NCBI RefSeq assembly: GCF_009877425.1
Contig: NZ_WXEY01000018.1
Span: 1-64,000, forward strand
Length of the DNA: 64,000 bases
DNA from: Heliomicrobium undosum
GTDB lineage: Bacteria; Bacillota; Desulfitobacteriia; Heliobacteriales; Heliobacteriaceae
Reading direction: 5' to 3'
Numbering within the stretch: the first letter of the stretch is position 1; the number at the start of each line of letters is the position of its first letter. This document shows positions 23,600 to 32,258 of the stretch, in pieces. The position numbers were made by a program, and so were the translations under genes. The notes below the pieces were generated by a model. The model made no database searches and was not told where the DNA came from. It worked only from the letters and a program-made list of their open reading frames with translations.

Positions 23600-25012
23600 A
23601 TGTGTCCACAACGGGTGCTCTTCAGCCCGATCACGCGGCTCAGCGGCCTCCTGTCGGCCCAGGTCATCCTGGACGGCGGGCGTGTCGCTGAGGCTTATGT
23701 GTCCAGCCCCCTCTTTCGGGGATTCGAGTCGATCATGGGAGATCGCGCCGTGACCGACGCCGTTTACCTGACCCAGCGGGTCTGCGGGATCTGTTCGCTG
23801 GCCCATGGCGCCACGGCCAGCTATCTGCTCGATGAACTCTACGACAATGAGATCCCGGAAAACGCCCAGTACCTGCGCAACATCATGTATGGCGCCGACT
23901 TTTTGCAAAACCATATCCGGCATTTTTATCTCTTCAGCCTGCCCGATTTCGTTCAGATGCCGGACCGTCCGCCCTTTCTCCGGCAGAATCTCCTGGACGC
24001 GCGCTTCGACGGGGCGACGAACGAACGTCTGGCAGCCCATTATGGCGAGGCGATCCGGGCCGCCCAGAAAAGCCACCAGATCCTGGCGCTCTTCGGCGGC
24101 AAGGCGCCCCACCAGCACAGCTTCGTCCATGGCGGCGTCAGTGTGGCCCCGACGGCCGACAAGGTGGCCCAGGCCGGCGCCTTGCTGCAAGAGATCGAGG
24201 CATTCATACGGACGCGCCTGTTGCCCGATACGGATTTGATCGCGCGGGCCTACGGCGATTATTTTTATATCGGCCGGACGCCATTGCGGCTGCTCTCCTT
24301 TGGGCTATTCCGGTTTGGTCCGAAGAACGAGCGCTTCCTGTGGAAGGGCGGGGTGTTGACGGAGGGGGGAGTGACCACAGAGCCCCAGGTCAGATTGATC
24401 CGGGAGGAGGCGGCCCACAGTTGGTTCAGCCCCGTCGATGGGGCACTGGCGCCTGATCCCGATAAACCGGGCGGTTACAGCTTCGTCAAGACGGTGCGCT
24501 ACGGCGGGGAGCCTTGCGAAGTGGGGCCGCTGGCGCGGATGCGGATCAACGGCTTTTACGACGGGGGGACGTCGACGATGGACCGGATCTGCGCCAGGTC
24601 GCTGGAGACGGCGCTGATCGCCGGCCTGATGCGGGAATGGCTTGGCCGCCTTGTCCCCGGGGAACCGCCGATCGCCCAAAAAAAGACGCCTGTCAAAGGG
24701 CAGGTGACCGCCGTCACTGACGCCATGCGGGGGGCGCTCCTGCACAGCGCCACGGTGGAAGCGGAGCGGGTGGTCCGCTATGACATTATCACGCCGACGG
24801 TGTGGAACTTCTCGCCGAAAGACCGGTCGGGGCGGCGGGGGCCGGTGGAATCGGCACTTGTCGGCACGGAGATCCCGCGGCCGGAGTGGACCTTCACCAT
24901 GCTGGGGCGTATCATCCGCGCCTATGATCCCTGCCTGGCCTGTGGCACCCATATTATTGATTTGAAAAAAGATGCTTCGCCTTCCCGTTTGTTCGAATAC
25001 CCGTTACAATAG
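23600..25012 (+). CDS. NiFe hydrogenase large subunit
   Basis: Catalytic subunit of 470 residues. Both nickel motifs are intact: RVCGICSLAH near the N terminus and DPCLACGTH near the C terminus. A 19-residue tail after the final His is the usual peptide removed by a maturation protease. ATG 23600 follows GGTGGGGGG; the frame extends upstream over the small-subunit end but without a ribosome site. No membrane cytochrome, protease or Hyp gene is nearby, so maturation must come from elsewhere in the genome and the electron acceptor is unknown. With the small subunit it may oxidise hydrogen in the cytosol. Confidence 0.93.
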   Translation: MCPQRVLFSPITRLSGLLSAQVILDGGRVAEAYVSSPLFRGFESIMGDRAVTDAVYLTQRVCGICSLAHGATASYLLDELYDNEIPENAQYLRNIMYGADFLQNHIRHFYLFSLPDFVQMPDRPPFLRQNLLDARFDGATNERLAAHYGEAIRAAQKSHQILALFGGKAPHQHSFVHGGVSVAPTADKVAQAGALLQEIEAFIRTRLLPDTDLIARAYGDYFYIGRTPLRLLSFGLFRFGPKNERFLWKGGVLTEGGVTTEPQVRLIREEAAHSWFSPVDGALAPDPDKPGGYSFVKTVRYGGEPCEVGPLARMRINGFYDGGTSTMDRICARSLETALIAGLMREWLGRLVPGEPPIAQKKTPVKGQVTAVTDAMRGALLHSATVEAERVVRYDIITPTVWNFSPKDRSGRRGPVESALVGTEIPRPEWTFTMLGRIIRAYDPCLACGTHIIDLKKDASPSRLFEYPLQ

Positions 25013-25061
25013 AGTCAGGAGCTTGCTAGGAGGTGAATCCCCGGTTTTTCGGGGAGATAAG

Positions 25062-25973
25062 ATGCGACTGCTGACTCGTTCGGACTTTGACGGCTTGGCC
25101 TGCGCGGCGCTGTTGATTGAACTCGGTCTCGTCGATTCCTTCAAATTCGTCCACCCCAAGGACATGCAGGATGGGCTGATTGAGGTCAATGAAAACGACA
25201 TTATCGCCAACGTTCCCTATGTTCCCGGTTGCGGCCTCTGGTTCGACCACCACTCCTCCGAGGAGGAGCGGGGCAGTTTGAAGGCGCAGTACAAGGGGAT
25301 GTCCCGGCCGGCGCCGTCCTGCGCCCGCGTCATCTATGATTACTACGGCGGGCGGGAAAAGTTCGGCCCCGATTTTGACGCCCTCATGGCTGGTGTGGAC
25401 AAGGCCGATTCGGCCCAGTTCACCATCGATGAGGTCTTAAACCCCACAGGCTGGGTGTTGCTCTCCTTTGTCATGGATCCCCGCACCGGCCTCGGCCGTT
25501 TCCGCAATTTCACCATCAGCAACTACCAGTTGATGGAGAAGTTGGCCCATGAGATCCGCCATAAGTCCATCGAGGCGATCATGGAGGATCCCGATGTGAA
25601 GGAGCGGGTGGAGCTCTACTTTGAACAGGCGGAACGGTTCAAGGAGATGGTCAAGGCGCACTCGACTGTGCAGCAGAACGTGCTGATCACCGACCTGCGC
25701 GGTGTCGATCCCATCTACTCGGGCAACCGCTTCATCCCCTACGCCTTGTTCCCGGAAGTCAACATCAGCATCTGGAGCGTCAAGGGCAAGCTGGACAACT
25801 GTGTCTTCACCTGCGGCAAGTCGATCTTCGACAAGTCCTCGGCGGTGAACATCGGTTCCATCATGCTCAAGTACGGCGGCGGCGGCCACTTCAATGTGGG
25901 CACCTGCCAGGTGGTCCATGACGAAGCGGAAGCGACTTTGCAAGCGCTGGTGGCGGCTTTTCGGGACAAGTAA
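25062..25973 (+). CDS. DHH-family phosphoesterase
   Basis: Predicted manganese-dependent phosphoesterase, 303 residues. Motif RSDFDGLACAALL near the N terminus, the DHH motif in WFDHHSSE, and the DHHA1 motif YGGGGHFNVGTC at the C terminus. Relatives hydrolyse nano-RNA, cyclic dinucleotides or polyphosphate, and this sub-type is often annotated exopolyphosphatase-like; the substrate cannot be fixed. ATG 25062 follows GGGGAG. It starts 50 bp after the hydrogenase and may be read from the same transcript; a terminator closes the unit. Confidence 0.85.
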   Translation: MRLLTRSDFDGLACAALLIELGLVDSFKFVHPKDMQDGLIEVNENDIIANVPYVPGCGLWFDHHSSEEERGSLKAQYKGMSRPAPSCARVIYDYYGGREKFGPDFDALMAGVDKADSAQFTIDEVLNPTGWVLLSFVMDPRTGLGRFRNFTISNYQLMEKLAHEIRHKSIEAIMEDPDVKERVELYFEQAERFKEMVKAHSTVQQNVLITDLRGVDPIYSGNRFIPYALFPEVNISIWSVKGKLDNCVFTCGKSIFDKSSAVNIGSIMLKYGGGGHFNVGTCQVVHDEAEATLQALVAAFRDK

Positions 25974-25995
25974 AGAAAATCTGCTTGTATGAATG

Positions 25996-26034
25996 AAAAA
26001 GTGGAGATGCCGTTGCTGGGCATTCTCCACTTTT
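25996..26034. terminator. Terminator after the DHH gene, possibly bidirectional
   Basis: AAAAGTGGAGA-TGCC / GGGCA-TTCTCCACTTTT; A-rich before and T-rich after the stem, so it could stop transcripts from both sides. Confidence 0.88.
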
Positions 26035-26129
26035 CGTTATGAAACGCTATTTTTTGTCATCGCCTGCGTCCTGGGTCGGCAAGGAAACAGCAAGTTCGGA
26101 GGCAGGACAGCACCGTATGCTTGCTTTTT

Positions 26130-27101
26130 TTATTTCCGGGATTGCCAGCGCCAGGCTGTCTCGATGATCACAGACAGATCAGCATAGCGGGGTCGCCAGC
26201 CCAGTTCGGCCATGGCTCGGGCGTTGGAGGCGACGAGGACGGCAGGGTCGCCGGGACGGCGCGGCTCGATGCGCAGCGGGATGGGATGGCTGGTTACCCG
26301 GCGGGCGGTCTCGACGACCTGCAAGACGGAAAAGCCCTGGCCGTTGCCGAGGTTGCAGACGCCGGAAGGGCGCCCGGCGGCGAGCGCCTGCAGGGCCAGC
26401 ACATGGGCGTCGGCCAGGTCGCTCACATGGATGTAGTCGCGGATGCAGGTGCCGTCCGGGGTGGCATAGTCGTCGCCGAAAAGGGAGAGGAATTCCCGCT
26501 CTCCTTGGGCCACCTTAAGCACGTTGGGGATGAGGTGGGTCTCCGGGTCGTGCTGTTCGCCGCTGCGGCCTTCCGGATCGGCGCCGGCCACGTTGAAGTA
26601 GCGGAGCGCCATCCACTTCAGCCCGTGGACGCGCGCAAACCAGGGGAGCATCGCTTCGATCAGTTGTTTCGACAGACCGTAAGGGTTGGTCGGGCGAACG
26701 GGGTGGTCTTCCGGGATAGGGACCTGATCCGGTTCGCCGTAGACGGCGGCGGTGGAGGAGAGGACAAAGCGCTTGACGCCGGCTTCCGCCATGGCCTGGA
26801 GTAGCGCCGTCGTCTGTCCCGTGTTGGCGAGAAAATAGCGCCCCGGATCCTGCATGGATTCGCCGACAAGGCTTTTAGCGGCAAAGTGCAGGACGCCGTC
26901 GATACTGTGCGTATGGAAAATCTCTTGGAGCAATCCAGCGTCGCCCACATCGCCCTGGTAGAAGGGGACGCCTTTCGGGGCGAGCGCTCGATGCCCGGTG
27001 GTCAGATTGTCGAGGATAACCACCTCCGCCCCTGCCGCCAACAAGGCCAGGGCGGTATGGCTGCCGATATAGCCGGCGCCGCCTGTGACGAGGTATTTCA
27101 T
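26130..27101 (-). CDS. galE: UDP-glucose 4-epimerase
   Basis: Cytosolic NAD-dependent short-chain epimerase of 323 residues that interconverts UDP-glucose and UDP-galactose for surface polysaccharides. N-terminal VTGGAGYIGSH binds NAD; SSTAAVYGEP supplies the catalytic Ser and the YGLSKQ motif the Tyr and Lys. The C-terminal sugar-binding pattern RPGDPAVLVASN is typical of GalE. ATG 27101 follows GGAGGCGGG; the frame is open upstream to 27212 without support. It is alone on the minus strand, divergent from yeiH. Confidence 0.95.
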   Translation of the reverse strand: MKYLVTGGAGYIGSHTALALLAAGAEVVILDNLTTGHRALAPKGVPFYQGDVGDAGLLQEIFHTHSIDGVLHFAAKSLVGESMQDPGRYFLANTGQTTALLQAMAEAGVKRFVLSSTAAVYGEPDQVPIPEDHPVRPTNPYGLSKQLIEAMLPWFARVHGLKWMALRYFNVAGADPEGRSGEQHDPETHLIPNVLKVAQGEREFLSLFGDDYATPDGTCIRDYIHVSDLADAHVLALQALAAGRPSGVCNLGNGQGFSVLQVVETARRVTSHPIPLRIEPRRPGDPAVLVASNARAMAELGWRPRYADLSVIIETAWRWQSRK

Positions 27102-27273
27102 AGACTTCCCGCCTCCGTTGCATCGTATTTTCTGAGACAATGCCGGCCATTGGCCGGCGTTCCCTTTTTGTATCGTCCTTCTATCGATTTTTCTGATGTC
27201 AAACATCGTCAACGGTAATTTTACAACTGCCTTGTCGAGGCATTACCATAATGCCTGGATGAGGAGGGATGAC

Positions 27274-28338
27274 ATGCAATACCGATGGACGACCGGCGGG
27301 ATTCTGTTGACGGCGTTGCTGGCGCTGTCGGCCCAACAAATGGTTCGCCTTTTTCCTTTCACCGTATTCGGCGCGTTGGTCTCAGCCATCCTGCTGGGGA
27401 TGGCGGTACGCGCTGCGGCGGGTGACCGGCTGGTTCCCTTGAAACCCGGCTTCGCTTTCTCGGCGAAGGTGTTGCTGCGGCTCGGCATCATTCTCATGGG
27501 GGTGCGGCTCAATCTCGCCGATATCGCCGCTGCCGGGTGGCGGATGCTGGCGCTTGACCTGTCTGTGATCGTCTTTGCGGTGACGGTCATTCATTTCCTC
27601 GGGAAGAGGCTGTCTGTGGAAGAACGGCTGACAACGCTGATCGCTGTCGGGACCGGCGTGTGCGGCGCCGCAGCGATCGGCGCGGCCGCCCAGGCGGTAA
27701 AGGCCAAAGACGAAGAGGTGGCCGTGTCGGTGACGCTGATCTCCCTGCTGGGCACCCTTTTCACGGTTATGTATACGATCCTGCTGCCGGTGCTTGCCCT
27801 GTCTCCCCAGCAGTACGGGACCTTTGTCGGCGCGACGCTCCATGAGATCGCCCATGTGGTCGCGGCGGCGGCGCCGGCCGGCGCGATCGGCAGCGACCAG
27901 GCCATCCTGGTGAAACTGGGCCGGGTGATCCTCTTGGCGCCCGTCGTCATGGCCCTTGACTGGTATTATCGAGGGCGCGCCGGCAGGGCAGACGGTGGGG
28001 TTGGCAGCGGCGGTGTCGGGGCTGCGGATGAGGGCGAGCCCAACGGTAAGCGTAACGACAAGCCCAAGGACAAGCCCCGGCTGCCGGTTCCCTGGTTTGT
28101 ATTGGGCTTCCTAGTCATGGCCCTGCTGAACACCTATCATGTCTTTTCGCCGGCGCTCACCGCCGGATTGGTCACCGCCAGCTTGTTTCTGTTGGCCATG
28201 GCGATGGCCGGGATGGGATTGAATGTATGGGCCGGCGATTTCAAGCGAGTGGGCGCTGCGCCGGTGCTGATGGGACTGGGCGGTTCCATCCTGCTCAGCT
28301 TGTTCGGGCGCTTCGGCATGATCCTCCTCGGGCTGTAG
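27274..28338 (+). CDS. YeiH-family (UPF0324) membrane transporter
   Basis: Integral membrane protein of 354 residues with about ten helices. Signatures: RLGIILMGVRLNL, GTGVCGAAAIGAAAQAVKAKDEE and GATLHEIAHVVAA. The family is described as putative sulfate or sulfite exporters and is often linked to a LysR regulator, as here. A loop of about 30 residues (Gly/Asp/Lys-rich, 27985-28080) sits between helices 8 and 9 and looks like a low-complexity insert. ATG 27274 follows GAGGAGGG. The stop codon lies in the first copy of an 18-bp tandem repeat. Confidence 0.88.
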   Translation: MQYRWTTGGILLTALLALSAQQMVRLFPFTVFGALVSAILLGMAVRAAAGDRLVPLKPGFAFSAKVLLRLGIILMGVRLNLADIAAAGWRMLALDLSVIVFAVTVIHFLGKRLSVEERLTTLIAVGTGVCGAAAIGAAAQAVKAKDEEVAVSVTLISLLGTLFTVMYTILLPVLALSPQQYGTFVGATLHEIAHVVAAAAPAGAIGSDQAILVKLGRVILLAPVVMALDWYYRGRAGRADGGVGSGGVGAADEGEPNGKRNDKPKDKPRLPVPWFVLGFLVMALLNTYHVFSPALTAGLVTASLFLLAMAMAGMGLNVWAGDFKRVGAAPVLMGLGGSILLSLFGRFGMILLGL

Positions 28339-28409
28339 GCTCTCTCAGGCTGTAGACCCTCCTCGGGATGTAAAAACGCCTACGGCTGCAGCGCTTCCTC
28401 GGCCTGCAA
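28327..28409. repeat. Five 18-bp tandem repeats across the convergent gene ends
   Basis: CTCGGGCTGTAG-like units begin at 28327, 28344, 28362, 28380 and 28398 (periods 17, 18, 18, 18). The yeiH stop lies in unit 1 and the LysR-gene stop in unit 4. The array fills the whole 41-bp gap and extends into both genes; no terminator hairpin is seen. Confidence 0.7.
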
Positions 28410-29321
28410 TCCCGATTCGGGCGATTCCGGCGCGATGATCCGGTTGCGGATAAAGTCCAGAAAGGAATCCACCGCCAGGGTCGTGAACTTCTCGCGGTGA
28501 TAAAAGAGCGTAAAGGTCCGGTCGATGCGCCCCTCTGCCAGGGGGATGATCGCCAGGGCATTCTGGGCGACTTCCTCCATGACAGCGAATCGGGAGAGGA
28601 CGGAGAAGCCAAGTCCGGCTTTCACAGCCTCCTTGATCGCCTGGGTGCTGCCCAGTTCCATCACCACCTGCAGATCGTCTGGCCGGGCGCCGTGGGATTC
28701 GAGAAACTGTTCAAAAAAACGGCGCGTTCCCGACATGGGTTCTCGCAGCACCCAGCGGCGCTGGAAGAGTTCCGCCAGGGAAAGGGGCGCGCTGTTGGCG
28801 AAGTCTGCCGGCCCGACGATCACCAGTTGGTCGCCACCGCAGGGAAAGGGGATGAGCACGCCGGGGAGTTGGTCCGGGCTTTCAATGAATCCCAGATCCA
28901 ATTGTCCCGTGACGACCATAGCGGTGATTTGATCTGAATTGTACACGTCCATGGTGATGGAAACCCGTGGGTGGGTCTGCCGGAAGAGGACGAGCAGTTT
29001 GGGCAGCAGATACTCGCCGATGGTCAAGCTGGCGCCGATGCGAAGTAGTCCGCTGATATCCTGTGTCAGTTCCTGCATGGCGTTGCGCGCGCGTCCATAG
29101 AGTTGTTCCAATTCGACGGCAAAGGGGTAGAGCGTCTTGCCGGCGGTCGTGATCAACAGTCGCCGGTGAAGGCGGTCAAAGAGCTTGACGGAAAAGTGGG
29201 CCTCCAGGTTCAGGATCTGCTGGCTGACGGCCGACTGGGTCATATGCAGTTCCTGCGCCGCCAGGGATATGCTGCCTCTGTCAACGACCGTTTTAAAAAT
29301 CGACAGTTGGGTGTCGAGCAT
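28380..29321 (-). CDS. LysR-family transcriptional regulator
   Basis: Protein of 313 residues. The N-terminal winged helix (QLSIFKTVVDRGSISLAAQELHMTQSAVSQQI) is followed by a two-lobed effector domain (LRIGASLTIGEYLLPKLL). The closest named relatives are CysL/YeiE-type regulators of sulfur genes, in line with the YeiH neighbour. The ATG lies after a purine-rich GGAGAAGG. The last residues (LQAEEALQP) are encoded by the tandem repeat shared with yeiH. Convergent with yeiH rather than divergent, so it cannot act from a shared promoter. Confidence 0.92.
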   Translation of the reverse strand: MLDTQLSIFKTVVDRGSISLAAQELHMTQSAVSQQILNLEAHFSVKLFDRLHRRLLITTAGKTLYPFAVELEQLYGRARNAMQELTQDISGLLRIGASLTIGEYLLPKLLVLFRQTHPRVSITMDVYNSDQITAMVVTGQLDLGFIESPDQLPGVLIPFPCGGDQLVIVGPADFANSAPLSLAELFQRRWVLREPMSGTRRFFEQFLESHGARPDDLQVVMELGSTQAIKEAVKAGLGFSVLSRFAVMEEVAQNALAIIPLAEGRIDRTFTLFYHREKFTTLAVDSFLDFIRNRIIAPESPESGLQAEEALQP

Positions 29322-29378
29322 GGCGATACCTTCTCCTTACCGGATGCGTCGCCTTGAATCAGACGGGCTTGGGCTGTC

Positions 29379-29406
29379 TTGCCGTATTTTGTCTCGTTAA
29401 TAGTAT
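29379..29406 (+). promoter_or_regulatory. Candidate promoter of the PAS kinase gene
   Basis: TTGCCG (29379-29384), 16-bp spacer, TAGTAT (29401-29406). On the opposite strand TATACT at 29407-29402 may be the -10 of the LysR gene, so the two could overlap. Confidence 0.4.
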
Positions 29407-29448
29407 ACCGTTGCTTTCACGTAGGAGCATCACCGGCTTTTCAAGACC

Positions 29449-29483
29449 AATCTACATATTCCTGAAGGAGTTTGTAGATTTTT
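29449..29483 (+). terminator. Terminator-like hairpin in the PAS kinase leader
   Basis: AATCTACA / TGTAGATT flanks an inner pairing TTCCT-ga-AGGAG, giving a stem of about 14 bp followed by TTTTT. No plus-strand gene lies upstream for more than 1 kb, so it may be an attenuator rather than a terminator of an operon. The remaining 29322-29651 gap shows nothing else. Confidence 0.5.
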
Positions 29484-29651
29484 CTCGAAGAGACGATAAA
29501 AATGGGAAATTAGGAACGCGAGAAGGAATGCGATTCGTGCGTCAGGCTTAACCATTTTGGGTTCAAGCCTTTTTCTATTTTGACGCCTTTTTGGGTTCCC
29601 GGTGATTCGAAAGGCTTGAGCGATGTCCTACAGAAACCGGAGGGTTTCCTC

Positions 29652-31634
29652 TTGAATATTCGCGCATGGTTCCGCGACCCCCGTCAAACCTGGTGGGAAA
29701 AACTGCTTCCGTTGCCGATCACGAAACGGTTTTACTTGGCCATGGTGCTGCTTGTCCTTTTCCATACATTCCTGCTGAGCGGGATCGTTCACATGGGGTT
29801 TTTGAAGAAAGAGCGCTTTGAGCGGTCGAACGATCTCGTCGCCGCCGCCGTAGAGTTGGAGAAGCGGGCTTCCTCCGAGCGGTGGCAAGGGGTGACCGAC
29901 GACATCTCACGGATGTATCCCGGTTTGACGATCGGGTACTACTCGGGAGAGCAGAGTGAGTTTCTCGCTTTGAGTCGCCATGAGCAATACCGCATCCGTG
30001 TGCTGGATTATATTTTTCCCCTGCGGAGTGTAGACTTTTCGAGTTTCTCGAAGCAGGAACGAGCAGATTTTGTATCCTACGTGACAGTGCCTGCTCCGGA
30101 GGGGTCTGGGCCAAGCGGACCGGTTTTCATGGGATGGTGGAACACCCCGGTCCTCGGCCTGGTTCAGCCGGTTCCTGGCGAGGAATCGGTCTATTGCATG
30201 GCTTTCGTCCGGTTGAGAGACTTTCATATACCCGTGGTGCTGCGGACAGCCGAGGTGATTTTGATAGAAACCATCCTGGCGGGAATGCTGATCGCCTGCG
30301 CCTGGCGGATTTTCAGCCGTTTTCGCGAGGAGATCGAGGGTTTTGGCCTGGCCGCTATGGTGGATGACGATGACGTGTCGCCGAATGTGCTCCCGGAATT
30401 GAATCCGCTGGTCGATAAGGTGCGCGCGAACTCGCGCCATATCCGGCGGGTGAAGCGAAACCTCGCCCGGGAGGTGACCAAACGGATGCAGGCCGTCAAC
30501 GCACTGACCACGTCGGAAGCGAGATTCGCCAAAGCCTTTCACGCCAATCCCCACCCCATGTGCATCACCTCGATGGAGGATGGACGCTTCATAGAAGTCA
30601 ACGAGAGCTTCCTGCAAGCCACCGGGTATGAACGGGACGAGGTGATCGGGCAACGGTTGCCGGAACTGGGTCTCATCGGAGAAGAGGCCGGCGGATCGGT
30701 TCCGGACAGACTCCCCGCAGGCGCCTTGGCCGCAAGCGACTCCGCCCCAGGCGCCCCCGCCCCAGGCGCGTTTCGCAATATAGAGCGCAAGATTACCGTC
30801 AAAAGGGGAGAGGCCCGGATCTGGCTCGTCTCGGCAGAGGTGATCCAGTTGGAGGGGCGCGGCTGCCACCTCTATTCGGTCAACGATATCACGGAGATCC
30901 GCAAGTTGGAAGGGGAGTTTGCCCGCCTCGACCGGCTGAATCTGGTGGCGCAGATGGCTGCCGGTATCGGCCATGAGATCCGCAACCCCATGACGACGGT
31001 GCGCGGTTTTCTTCAGATCCTGGGGGCAAAAGGCGAGTTGGCGCCCCATAGAGAGCACTTTGACCTGATGATTGAAGAGCTTGACCGTGCCAACTCGATC
31101 ATCTCCGAGTTTTTGTCCCTGGCCAAACATAAGGTGGAGGATCTCCGGTTGCAGGATTTGAACACCATCATCCAGGCGCTCTATCCCCTCCTGGAGGCGG
31201 ACGCCTCTTTAGGCAAAAAAGCCATCCGGCTGGAACTGGGCCACATTCCGGAAACATATCTGGGGGAAAAGGAGATCCGCCAGTTGGTGCTCAACCTGGT
31301 TCGCAACGGTCTCGAAGCGATGGGGGAAGGCGGGGAACTGACCATCCGCAGCTATAGTGAAGACGATGCGGTGGTGCTGGCCGTTTGCGATCAGGGAAGC
31401 GGGATCAGCCCCGAGGCGTTAGCCCAGTTGGGCACCCCCTTCTTCACGACGAAGGAACAGGGAACAGGGCTGGGGCTGGCGGTCTGCCAGAACATTGTCG
31501 TCCGCCATCAGGCCTGCATGTCCGTAGAAACGGCGCGCCATGGAACCACTTTTTTTGTACGCTTTCCCTGTAGCGTTGATTTTTCTCAATCATCTCTTTC
31601 CGCCGTGAACAACTTCCATTATACTGGTTTCTAA
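29652..31634 (+). CDS. PAS-domain sensor histidine kinase
   Basis: Membrane kinase of 660 residues. Helix at about 24-46, an extracytoplasmic domain to about 195, a second helix at about 200-220, a linker, a PAS domain (EARFAKAFHANPHPMCITS) carrying an Ala/Pro-rich insert, then HisKA with GIGHEIRNPMTTVRGFLQIL and HATPase with NLVRNGLEAMG, DQGSGI and GTGLGLAV. The H-box type is that of sporulation kinases, but no substrate is proven. TTG 29652 lies 7 bases after GGAGGG; the open frame back to 29580 lacks a ribosome site. A single-domain response regulator follows after 104 bp and is the likely partner. Confidence 0.9.
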   Translation: MNIRAWFRDPRQTWWEKLLPLPITKRFYLAMVLLVLFHTFLLSGIVHMGFLKKERFERSNDLVAAAVELEKRASSERWQGVTDDISRMYPGLTIGYYSGEQSEFLALSRHEQYRIRVLDYIFPLRSVDFSSFSKQERADFVSYVTVPAPEGSGPSGPVFMGWWNTPVLGLVQPVPGEESVYCMAFVRLRDFHIPVVLRTAEVILIETILAGMLIACAWRIFSRFREEIEGFGLAAMVDDDDVSPNVLPELNPLVDKVRANSRHIRRVKRNLAREVTKRMQAVNALTTSEARFAKAFHANPHPMCITSMEDGRFIEVNESFLQATGYERDEVIGQRLPELGLIGEEAGGSVPDRLPAGALAASDSAPGAPAPGAFRNIERKITVKRGEARIWLVSAEVIQLEGRGCHLYSVNDITEIRKLEGEFARLDRLNLVAQMAAGIGHEIRNPMTTVRGFLQILGAKGELAPHREHFDLMIEELDRANSIISEFLSLAKHKVEDLRLQDLNTIIQALYPLLEADASLGKKAIRLELGHIPETYLGEKEIRQLVLNLVRNGLEAMGEGGELTIRSYSEDDAVVLAVCDQGSGISPEALAQLGTPFFTTKEQGTGLGLAVCQNIVVRHQACMSVETARHGTTFFVRFPCSVDFSQSSLSAVNNFHYTGF

Positions 31635-31738
31635 CGGGAAAAATCATAGCCTGACCGACCACTCGAACATCCGCGAAGCCTTAGCGAACGAAGCCGATAC
31701 ATCGAAGGATCATCACATAACATAAATACGGAGCGTGG

Positions 31739-32185
31739 TTGCCTGTGGCGCGGATCCTGATCGGCGAAGACAATATCGCAAACTGCGAGTTGTTAAAAAA
31801 AATCCTGAGCCCCCAGGGCCATCGGGTCTTCATTGCGCACAATGGACGGGATGTGGTGGAGATGGCTAAGCGTCTCCAGCCGCCTCCGCAGTTGCTGCTG
31901 CTCGACATCATGATGCCCATCATGGACGGTTTCCAGGCGATCGCCGAGTTGCAGCGCGATTGGCGGACCAAGTCTATCCCGATCATGATGGTCACCTCCA
32001 GCGGCAACACGGTTGACGTGTTGCGCTCCAAGTCGGCCGGCGTGGTCGGATATATCCTGAAGCCCTATGAGCCCAAGGTGCTGATCGAGCGGATCGACCA
32101 GATCGTCGGCAAGGAGGCGCCGGAAAAGGCGCAGCCGCTCAGCAAAACCTTCTCGGCCAGCGATCTTCTGGAGGCAGAAGAATAA
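31739..32185 (+). CDS. Single-domain response regulator (CheY-like)
   Basis: Receiver-only protein of 148 residues: acidic pair in LIGEDNIANCE, phospho-acceptor Asp in LLLLDIMMPIMDG, Thr/Ser in MMVTSSG and Lys in ILKPYEP. No output domain, but a C-terminal tail of about 25 residues. It may relay phosphate from the PAS kinase upstream or control another protein by contact. TTG 31739 follows GGAG at a distance of 6-7; GTG six bases later is an alternative. A strong terminator follows. Confidence 0.88.
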   Translation: MPVARILIGEDNIANCELLKKILSPQGHRVFIAHNGRDVVEMAKRLQPPPQLLLLDIMMPIMDGFQAIAELQRDWRTKSIPIMMVTSSGNTVDVLRSKSAGVVGYILKPYEPKVLIERIDQIVGKEAPEKAQPLSKTFSASDLLEAEE

Positions 32186-32188
32186 GGC

Positions 32189-32232
32189 AAAACCGCCCTT
32201 TCCGGCGTAAACTGCGGAAGGGCGGTTTTTAT
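32189..32232 (+). terminator. Terminator after the receiver gene
   Basis: AAAACCGCCCTT-CCG / CGG-AAGGGCGGTTTTT with a 10-base loop. Confidence 0.93.
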
Positions 32233-32258
32233 TGACAGTATATTTTCGGCGGACGGTT

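Noticed and set aside
22522-23667. 381-codon minus frame over the hydrogenase small subunit
   Set aside because: Shadow frame; the plus strand has clear hydrogenase motifs.
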